A DNA stretch of 64,000 bases from Chamaecyparis obtusa (Eukaryota; Streptophyta; Pinopsida; Cupressales; Cupressaceae). The translations under genes and the position numbers were made by a program. Where the stretch lies: contig BSBK01000762.1 in the NCBI GenBank assembly GCA_027943335.1, positions 398,501-462,500 of the forward strand. The letters run 5' to 3'. This document shows positions 55,709 through 64,000 of this stretch, in pieces (within the stretch, counting starts at the first letter, position 1; every line of letters begins with the position of its first letter). The notes under the pieces were generated by a model. It saw only the letters and a list, made by a program, of their open reading frames with translations, had not been told where the DNA came from and did not search any database.

Positions 55709-58700
55709 TGTTGGAGCTTTTCCTTGCAGGACCAAACTTGAATCAATAGGTGGGCTTGATTCTTAGGGCAGGCACTCAAGTTTGACAAGAAAACAGTCCA
55801 ATTGATTCCTCCTTCTTCTTTGAGCTCCACATCACTCAGGCGGGTATTGCCTTATCTGCACACTCAACACACTTGATGATAAACAATAGGCCTGCAAATA
55901 CATTAGTGTGGAATAGTCTTCAAACCCCTTCAGGTAACTGTACCCCAATGAAGCCAATTCATATGCAATAGCCCTACTTGTATAGAATGAGTCTAAAGAC
56001 TAGAGAGAACCTCCTACTACTACTACCAACATGAAAGAGAAAGGTATTTGAATTGAATGATTGATGTTGAGTTGAAAGGACCCCTGAGATACCCTAAGTC
56101 TCTCATAGACCAATGCCTTATCCAATGGGCAACAGAGTCAAATACCTCACTATAACAAAGAGCTTATGAAACAAGAAGACAATACATTCAAATATGGTGA
56201 TGCCTTACATCAACCACACACCATTGATTAGACCATACATTATCAAACCACCTGTGTACCCAAATGTGTTATCACCTATTCAAAAGATTTTAACCCTCCC
56301 CTTAGAAGAGACCTATAAACAAATGATACATTAACCAGCATCCACTAGAAGACAAGCATGAGACACCCTTGATATCTCATCTCATACACACTTGAAAACT
56401 AATCTTGAACTTAGTTATCTCTACGAAGACAACTCTATTGCAGACACTCACTGGAAATGCAAATAGAAAAACTACAACACCCTTGATGCTATAATCAATA
56501 AGTTCAGGATTCAAATGCAGACAACTTGATAACAGTAGAAATATATTGAGTCTCATACATAGGACAAACTATTACAATCTGTATTATATTCTCAGAAAAC
56601 CAGAGAGGAAAGAGGGAACTCTATATGCAGAGAAAAGGAAATATCTATAGGAAAAGGACCTTTCATTTGGAACCAATAGAAACCAGAACCCTTAGAACTG
56701 ATCAAAATTTGAACCCCTCCTAATGATCTTGAAAATCCTTTTATAGGAACAAGGATTGCAACAAGCAAAGGATCACCTAGAGCAAAATTTAGGTCTGCAA
56801 CCACCCAGTACAACAAGAAGAGAAAGAGTGAAGAGAAACCTAGAAACCCGGGAAGAAATTTGATGTACAATTGCATCGGTTTCATCACCACAAGCTAACT
56901 CCAAAGCAAAGTTAATGCCTTTTTGTTGTAGGAAAAACAAATTTTGATGTCAGGACCCACTAGAAGAACTTCGCATGCACATAGAAGTCACTAACATACC
57001 ACACCCTAGCTGCCTGCAGAGAGAAACAAGCTGCCACATTTAACTCATTATGGCATCCCAGGAAGCAAGATTAGATCAAGACGGCCACATAGATCTTCTT
57101 CATCATTAACGCAACTGCTACTCATCGCATATGACCAAATTGCTTGAAAACCCTGCAAAACAATGGTCATCGCATGATCGCATAGCCAAGAAAAGGGCTA
57201 TGCGAACATGCGACACACCACCAACACTCACCACCGGGTACAAAAACATCATGCCATTGATCAACAGGACCCTCGGGCTAGATTGTAACACCTACTGCCA
57301 TCAAACTAGCAAGAAATCCACTAGAAAAGCATTAAAACCAATACTTTTTGTCTTTGCAGATCCTCAGGAAAGTCAAATTCAAACTGCAACGGTCACCATG
57401 TATTTTGCGGGCTATGGCTTTAACTCAACTGCACCTCGGGTTAACTCCGCAAACTGGTGACAAGGTATTTCTTAGTCGTGGAATGAAAAACTTAACTTCA
57501 GTTTAACTCCACGAATTGGCGACAAGGTATTTCTTAGTCACGGAATGAAAGACTTAACTTCGGTTTAACTTCGCGAACTGGCAACAACACATGCTAAAAA
57601 TGGCCACTTAAGTTATCTGGCGAACTGGCGACTAAAGGCACTTCGCCAGTTCGCGAAAATAATAGCGCCACCGCTAAAGTATCACATGAACTAGCGACAG
57701 AGAGAAAAAAATGTCGGGGCCGCCACATTTTATCCATACCGTCAAAAACACCGAGAAGTCACACTAGGCCCGCCAAGGAAAATCGACGGCCGGTCGCATG
57801 ATCGCATGGACTGACAAGATTCCACACAATCACACGACCACCATTGATGTGTAATCTTTCAAATAGTACCTGGGCCCATCTGCCATTATGCCACCTCAGA
57901 CCAACCGGAAGACGCCACACCACCACCTGCCATCAGGCCCTAGCACAACGTGGCACCCTTGTTGCATGATCGCATGGCTGAAAGATGGCCCTTGCGATCA
58001 TGCGACAAGGCCACAAGACTGCCACCTCAGCCTCCCAGTCTGACAATGGGACCACAATACTTCCATCACCAACGAGCCCAGGAACAGGTGTCAACTGGTC
58101 GCATGATTGCATATCAGAAAACTCTGACATGCGATCATGCAACAACCAACCACAAGATGCCACATAACCACTAGTGGGACCACTACCATTCCGCCAACGA
58201 GCCCCATGTGCAAGGAAGGAAACTTGTCACATGATCGCAAGCCATGAAGCTGGCCCTTGCGATCATGTGACAAGGCCATATGACCGCCAAGCATCCGGAG
58301 ATCACAAGACTAAAGAGAAACAGACCGCCCGCCAGGTCACTAAAGGTTAGGCACCTAACTGCCAGAAACAAGAGACCTAGCGACGACCGCCAGTCATAGA
58401 ATCTCAGAATACCCTAATCTCGAGACATGCTAAAAACCCTTTCCACATCACCGCTCAGCTACCAATCAGAACTAAACACATCACCACCTCCCTGACAGCA
58501 CCTGAAGTAACCAGTCGCATGGTCGCATGTCAGAAAAATATGACATGCGATCATGCGACAACCAATCATTTTGAAACCTTTGAAGACTAGGGCCCACCAT
58601 CTAGTCGGACTTGTGCAATTAGGGAATGCCAACAAACATGGCAGAAGTGCGAGGTCGAAAACACACAGGATTTTCGGTGAAAGATTGAAAACATCATGGG

Positions 58701-58990
58701 TTTTCAAAAACATTGTGGGTTTTTGACACTTAGGCAGATTTTGAAATTGTTTCCTGCAGACCTTAAAATTGAATATCTCCTTGGGTTTTACGATTTAGGA
58801 GGTGTGATTTGAACTGGAGCAAGGTGACAACATGAAGAACATAGGGCTAAGGGCACACACGATGAAACATTATGGATTTTCTTCACACATTAAAACAAGC
58901 TTGCAGCAGGGTGGGACAACTTCACAAAACTTTGCAGGGAAAAAGGTCATTTTCAAAAGATTTTTGCTATGACTGGAAAATGACCCAACA
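55709..58990 (-). repeat. LTR-O 5' LTR (3282 bp)
   Basis: Matches 50519-53817 over its full length with small differences (for example a ~27-bp gap after CAGTCCAATTGAT near 55805). It carries the same minisatellite and hairpin array. Confidence 0.93.
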
Positions 58991-59300
58991 ACTATCAAGA
59001 TTCAACTGTGTAGTTTTTTGAGTCAAACTCATTGACCCGTGCTTCATGAGTAGTTGTTAACATGAACCCATCACTCATGAGAATGAATGGAACACTTAAC
59101 ACTCATTGGATCTAGATGATGCTCACAAAGGTGAAGCACCAGGACTTCTCGTGAGGTCACCCATCCCAATACTACTTCAACTTGAGCGTGCTTAACTATG
59201 AAGTTTCCTCCATGGTTAAACCCACTCTACTTGAAACCCCATTTGTAAAACCTTCACCAAGTGTTGTCCCTTATGAACCATTCATTAGAAAGCCTCTTAA
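58991..59300 (-). repeat. 5S-derived satellite, middle block
   Basis: Continuation of the unit split by LTR-O. The 5S relic at 59130-59207 reads AGTTAAGCACGCTCAAGTTG and ATTGGGATGGGTGACC on the minus strand, then GAGAAGTCC. It is cut at 59300 by LTR-S. Confidence 0.85.
59130..59207 (-). pseudogene. 5S rRNA relic 3
   Basis: Keeps TAGTTAAGCACGCTCAAG and GGGATGGGTGACCTCACGAG. A-box and C-box regions are both recognisable; the 5' third of 5S is missing. Confidence 0.75.
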
Positions 59301-60221
59301 TGACACAGGATAGGTAAGGAGGATCCAATTAATGACAATCCAAACAAGAAGCCAAACACCACAATGCAGAATAACACAACAAGATAATGTTTTCAACTAA
59401 ATTTTCATTAACATGCCCTGCTGTAAGGCCTTCCGGGTTAGGGCCAAATATAGTCAAAAGTATTTTTTGCAATCTTCCAACTAGTCTAGCTCTGAAACAA
59501 TCAGCAACTAATAGAAACCCTAAGGCAGATCTGAACTTGAGCTTGCAAGACACCAAGCAATCTCCTTGTCTCCAAGCATGCAAACCACTAGCTTTTCTAT
59601 TACAACTATCAGATAACAATATAATCTTCAAGATCTCGCAGGATCCAGATCTAATCTGCTACTTCTACTTCCCACTCTGCCTATCTACTGACTCTTAAAC
59701 AATTACCCAAACACTCCTTAAATACATTTCCTCAACCACAAGTCGGCTGGAAGAAATATTTAACTCCTAAGCCAAGTCAGCTTCTATTACAAACAAATAT
59801 TAAATGCAATAATAGTCGGCTCTCAAATAGCCTTACAAACATTTAATTCTCCATGGCGGCCTCTAGATCTACATAGGAGAATACAAAAAAAGCTACCAAC
59901 AATAAATGTACCAAGTCAGCCAACCAAATCTTCAAGAACTCCAGTTGGTAAACCAGAACAACTGAGCATCAGAGAAACAACCGATCACCAGTGAAATAAC
60001 TGACCACGCCAAGCATCACCAAGCAAGCATGTCGACCGAGCACCATAGGCATCATCGAGTACAAGTTCCACCGAGTGCAAGAGGTTTCATCGAGTTCCTT
60101 CAACGACCGAGCTCCCTTCAATAACCGAGACCGTCAATTAAAGATGCAACCGAGTAACACATAACCAAAACAACACACCACCATGCAGATTTGTCGAGTA
60201 CCCTAGAATGCCCCTGCATGA
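59301..60221 (-). repeat. LTR-S 3' LTR (921 bp)
   Basis: Direct repeat of 61705-62627 with scattered differences; repeated CCGAG and TCGAG phrases in the right part. Confidence 0.92.
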
Positions 60222-60247
60222 GACACCCCAGGTTCGAAAAGATGTTC

Positions 60248-61588
60248 TCATAGTCTAGAAGAACATCTTCTGGGATTCAACACATAAACCCTAAACTGGT
60301 TCTTTGCATACAAGCCCTTCAACTCTTCACCTTGCATATTCTTCCACTTTTGTTTCCTCTGTCTTTTCAAATCTTTCCTTGATAACACACAAGCTTGTTC
60401 TCCATACTGATCCATCCTTTCAAAATTTCTCAACTCACCTTGGCTGCCAAAGCTTAGGTTTCTCCTACTGAGTGTTGTATCCAACAAAGGCATCAAGAAA
60501 AGCTTCTTGTTATTCTTCTCAATAGTAAACACATTCTTAACATAATCATACATAGCTTTGCAATCATATTGCCAAGGTCTACTGAGCAATCTATGACAAC
60601 TAGTCATCTCCACAATATCACACAACACTAGATCCTTATACTGGCCAATCTGAAAATCAACAAAGCACTGCTCCCTTACTTCTAGAGCATGAACATCTTG
60701 TAACCAGCCAATCCTATAAGGATAAGGATGCTTCATTCTCTTCAAACCAAGTTTTTGAACCATGTCCTCAACAACAAGGTTATCAATACTACCACTATCA
60801 ACAATTACATCACAAAGTTTACCTCCTGACTTGCACCGAGTTTTGAACAAATTACTCCTCTGACAAGGTTTCTCCTTTGCACCGAGCTACCGAGCTACTT
60901 TTTCTTTACCAAGTTCTTTGTGTCTAGACCAAATAGTCAATTTATAAAACTCCTTGGTATAGTCCTCCATAGTCAAATATTTTTGCTTCAGATTGTGCAA
61001 CTTCTTAAACAAGTCAAGCTCATAGTCGACAGGTATGAACTTAGCTTTCAATTTAGTCACCATTAACCTCCACCGATTGATCTTCATTTCACCTTCATCT
61101 TCTCTATCTCTTTGTAATTCTTTCCACCAAAGAGTAGCATGTCCTTTCAACTTAGTCTATGCCAATCTTACTCTAAGAGGATCTTTAGTTTCTTCAAGCT
61201 CAAAGTAGTCTTCTAGTTCACCAATCCAATCAATCAAGTCCTCGAGTCTCGAAGTACCAGAGAAAGTAAAAACTTCCATTCAGTAACTAGTACTTAACCG
61301 AGCTCCATATCTATGCAACCGACCAGTTTTGTCTTCACCAGATCTATCTCTTCGGTCACCTCCACTAGATCCTGTAGCTTCAAAGTCTTCAGTAGCTTCC
61401 TCATAACCATCATCAGTACCAAGATTCCTTGGCATACGAGCAATAGCTCTCATGACCTCAGTGGTCATGTCATTCTTCATCAATTCCATCTCAGATCTAA
61501 AATCAACTTTAACTTTCTTTGTAATCTTTGATTCCACAACATCAAAAAGATCTGCAATTACTTTAGGGTCCAATCTTCTCGGAGGCAT
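60248..61588 (-). pseudogene. LTR-S gag-protease frame with three in-frame stops
   Basis: A single frame of 447 codons from ATG 61588 (MPPRRLDPKVIADLFDVVES). Gag segment: LEDLIDWIGELEDYFELEE, then GHATLWWKELQRDREDEGE and LVTKLKAKF-like, YLTMEDYTKEFYKLTIWSRH, the Retrotrans_gag pattern. Protease follows directly: CDVIVDSGSIDNLVVEDMVQ (active DSG), then HPYPYRIGWLQ and LLSRPWQYDCKAMYDYVKN. Stops at about 61280, 61156 and 60887 break it without changing frame. The CCHC knuckle usual between gag and protease is missing, as are all later pol domains; the deletion looks clean. Confidence 0.88.
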
Positions 61589-61690
61589 CCTTCAAAATTT
61601 TTTGAAAAACCCAAAGCAATAAGTCACCAACAAGGTCCTAGTGCAAACAACCTCAATTCAGAGATCAGTTTACACACTCAAGATTTTGAA

Positions 61691-61702
61691 GCTCTGATAC
61701 CA
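61691..61702 (-). promoter_or_regulatory. LTR-S primer-binding site
   Basis: Minus strand reads TGGTATCAGAGC, two bases from the 5' LTR; initiator-Met type. Confidence 0.93.
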
Positions 61703-61704
61703 CC

Positions 61705-62627
61705 TGATGCAGGACATGTAAGGAGGATCCAATTAAGGATAGTCCAAACAAGCAACCAAACACCACAATGCGGAATAACATAACAAGATAATATTTTCAA
61801 TTGAATTTTCATTAACATGCCCAGTTGTAAGGCCTTTTGGGTTAGGGCCAAATACAATCAAAAGTATTTTCTGCAATCTTCCAGCTAGTCTAGCTCTGAA
61901 ACAATTAGCAACTGATGGAAACCCTAAGGCAGATCTGAACTTGATCTCGCAAGCCACCAAGCAATCTCCTTGTCTCCAAGTATGTAAACCACTAGCTCTG
62001 CTATTACAACTATCAGATAACAATATGATCTTTAAGATTTCACAGGATCCAGATCTAATATGCTACTTCTACTTCCCACTCTGCCAATCTACTAACTCTT
62101 AAGCAACTACCCAAACACTCCTTAAATACATTTCCTCAACCACAAGTCAGTTGGAAGAAATAATTAACTCCTCAGCCAAGTTGGTTTCTATTACAAACAA
62201 ATATTAAATGCAACAACAGTCAGTTCTCAAATAGCCTTACAAACATTTAATTCTCCATATCGGCCTCTAGATCTACATAGGAGAATACAACAAAAGCTAC
62301 CAACAATAAATGCACCAAAATCGGCCAACCAAATCTTCAAGAACTCCAGTCGGTAAACCATAATAACCAAGTATCAGAGAAACAACCAAGAACCAGTGAA
62401 AAAAACTGACCACGCCAAGCATCACCGAGCATGCATGTTGACCAAGCACCATAGGCATCATTGAGTACAAGTTCCATCGAGCGTAAGAGGTTTCATTGAG
62501 TTCCTTCAGTGATCGAGCTCCCTTCAATAACCAAGACCATTGGTTAAAGCTGTAATCGAGTAACACATAACCAAAACAACACACCACCATGCAGATTCGT
62601 CGTATACCCTAGAATGCCCCTGCATCA
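61705..62627 (-). repeat. LTR-S 5' LTR (923 bp)
   Basis: Complete LTR with TGATGCAGG / CCTGCATCA ends, adjacent to the primer site and the CTTAA duplication. Confidence 0.93.
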
Positions 62628-62825
62628 CTTAAGCTCATCAATTGATAAGTAGGAAATATTTTCCACAGCAAGTCAAATTGGGATATTGCTATCAAAATTT
62701 AATTGTGTAGTTTTTGAGTCAAACTCATTGACCCATGCTTCATGAGTAGTTGTTCACATTAACCCATCTCTCATGAGAATGAATGAAACACTCAGCACCC
62801 ATTGGAGCTAGGTGATGCTCACAAA

Positions 62826-62902
62826 GGTGAAGCATCAATGCTTCCTGGGAGGTCACCCATCTCAGTACTACTCCATCTTGAGTGTGCTTAACTACAGAGT
62901 TT
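62826..62902 (-). pseudogene. 5S rRNA relic 4
   Basis: Minus strand: GTAGTTAAGCACACTCAAG, GGAGTAGTACTGAGATGGGT, GACCTCCCAGGAAG. Very close to the plant 5S C-box side. Confidence 0.78.
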
Positions 62903-63455
62903 CCTCCATGGTTAAACCCACTATGTTGGCAACCCTATTTACAAAACCTTCACCAAGTGTTGTCCCTTATGAACCATTCATTAGAAATCCCCTTAAGTCG
63001 ATCAATTGATAAGTATGAGATGTTTTCCACAACAAGTCAAATTGTGATATTGCTATCATGATTTAACTGTGTGGTTTTTTGAGTCAAACTCATTGACCCA
63101 TGCTTCATGAGTAGTGGTTCACATAAACCCATCTCTCAAGAGAATGAATGGAATACTTAGCATTCATTAGATCTAGGTGATGCTCACAAAACATTTTAAG
63201 AGGATATTTGAGAGCGTATTATTGTTATTAATTAAGCTACATGTTTTAGAAATCCCCTTAAGCTCATCAATTGATAAGTAGGAGATATTTTCCACAATGA
63301 GTCAAATTGTGATATTGCTACCAGGATTCAATTATGTAGTTTTTTGAGTCAAACTCATTGACCCATGCTTCATGAGTAGTGGTTCACATGAACCCATCTC
63401 TCATGAGAATGAATGGAACACTTAGCACTCATTGGATCTAGGTGATGTTCACAAA

Positions 63456-63533
63456 GGTGAAACACCGACACTTCCCGAGAGGTCACCCATCCTAGTACTA
63501 CTCCATCTAGGGGCGCGCTTAACTATGAAGTTT
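63456..63533 (-). pseudogene. 5S rRNA relic 5 (best preserved)
   Basis: Minus strand: TAGTTAAGCGCGCC, then GAGTAGTACTAGGATGGGTG and ACCTCTCGGGAAGTG, GGTGTTTCACC. This is nearly the 3' two thirds of plant 5S. Both internal promoter halves are recognisable, but the spacing and the 5' end are damaged. Confidence 0.82.
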
Positions 63534-64000
63534 CTTCCATGGTTAAACCCACTCTGCTTGCAACCCCATTTTTAAAACTTTCACCAAGTGTTGTCCCTTA
63601 TGAACCATTCATTATAAATCCCCTTAAGCTCATCAATTGATAAGTAGGAGATATTTTCCATTGCAAGTCAAATTGTGATATTGCTATCAGGATTCAACTA
63701 TGTAGTTTTTTTAGTCAAACTCATTGACCCATGCTTCATGAGTAGTGGTTCATGTGAACCCATCTCTCATGAGAATGAATGGAACAATTAGCACTCATTG
63801 GATCTAGATGATGCTCACAAAACATCTTAAGAGATATTTGAGAGCATATTGTTTGTTATTAATTAAGCTACATGTTTTAGAAAGCCCCTTAAGCTCATCA
63901 ATTGATAAGTAGGAGATGTTTTCTCCAGCAAGTCAAATTGTGATATTGCTATCAAGATTCAACTATGTAATTTTTTTAGTCAAACTCATTGACGCATGCT

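Larger units (their letters stand above)
50519..58990 (-). mobile_element. LTR-O: gag-type LTR element with 3.3-kb LTRs
   Basis: Minus-strand element with 5' LTR 55709-58990, primer site just left of 55706, internal region 53818-55708 (1.9 kb) and 3' LTR 50519-53817. LTR ends are TGTTGG and CCAACA. It sits in the 5S-derived satellite with GCTAT (50514-50518) and ACTAT (58991-58995), a target duplication with one mismatch. The primer site resembles that of Ogre-type Ty3 elements. One Gag-like ORF with two in-frame stops fills the interior; no pol. Confidence 0.9.
59301..62627 (-). mobile_element. LTR-S: small Ty3-type element with gag and protease only
   Basis: A 3327-bp minus-strand element with 5' LTR 61705-62627, primer site 61691-61702, one gag-protease frame and 3' LTR 59301-60221. 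The 5' LTR ends form the inverted pair TGATGCAGG / CCTGCATCA; the outer end of the 3' LTR is mutated (TGACACAGG). A perfect CTTAA duplication (59296-59300, 62628-62632) flanks it inside the 5S-derived satellite. Reverse transcriptase, RNase H and integrase are absent. Confidence 0.93.
62628..64000 (-). repeat. 5S-derived satellite, right block with long and short units
   Basis: Units start near 62633, 63001, 63262, 63626 and 63891, so periods alternate about 368, 260, 364 and 265 bp, and the array runs off the window. Long units hold a 5S relic (62826-62902, 63456-63533). Short units lack it: after GATGCTCACAAAACAT comes TTAATTAAGCTACATGTTTT before the next unit start. Confidence 0.88.

Noticed and set aside
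63456..63533. Functional 5S rRNA gene
   Set aside because: The 5' third is missing, spacing around the A-box is altered and no run of T terminator is placed correctly, so it is a relic.

Overview
The window looks like repeat-dense nuclear DNA of a land plant with a very large genome; a conifer or another gymnosperm is my best guess, but that is inference. Support: plant LTR retrotransposons nested inside one another, primer-binding sites matching initiator-Met tRNA, intron-containing plant gene pieces (COX19, MCM8, REV3) and a satellite built on plant 5S rRNA. No bacterial-style operon is present. Almost every longer open reading frame is a retroelement frame or a shadow of one. Element names used here (Copia-1, LTR-Z and so on) are labels of convenience.

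Layout. 1-14132: Copia-1, a decayed Ty1/copia element on the minus strand whose 3' end lies outside the window. It is split by two solo LTRs of one family (family H, 2165-3256 and 11460-12913) and by LTR-Z (3444-9982), a complete 6.5-kb LTR element with three long unrecognised ORFs and no pol. 14133-15167: AT-rich DNA ending in a short copia-type LTR. 15168-about 20000: 5'-truncated Ty3 chromovirus (Gypsy-1) with a solo LTR in its reverse transcriptase. 20004-20830: minus-strand Ty3 gag fragment. 20833-40086: five-level nest: LTR-R contains Copia-2, which contains LTR-G, which contains a family-H solo LTR, which contains a solo LTR of the LTR-Z family. Four of the insertions have recognisable 5-bp target duplications (three exact, one with a mismatch).

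40087-49770 is the only region with host-gene signal: two well-preserved COX19 exons (minus strand), then degraded MCM8-like and REV3-like pieces (plus strand), with another family-H solo LTR between. 49780-64000 is a tandem satellite of about 370 bp whose core is a minus-strand 5S rRNA relic. It is interrupted by LTR-O (50519-58990) and LTR-S (59301-62627), both Gag or Gag-protease elements without reverse transcriptase.

How it works together: no element here encodes a complete intact set of mobilisation proteins. The elements that retain two LTRs (LTR-Z, LTR-R, LTR-O, LTR-S), and LTR-G, lack pol, so they must have been mobilised by partners elsewhere. Items most worth a second look are the repeated protein modules of LTR-Z, the head-to-head LTRs of LTR-G inside a perfect target duplication, the covarying G-rich hairpin of family H, the 5S-derived satellite, and the hairpin array in the LTRs of LTR-O. 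All calls are by eye; no alignment or database search was run.
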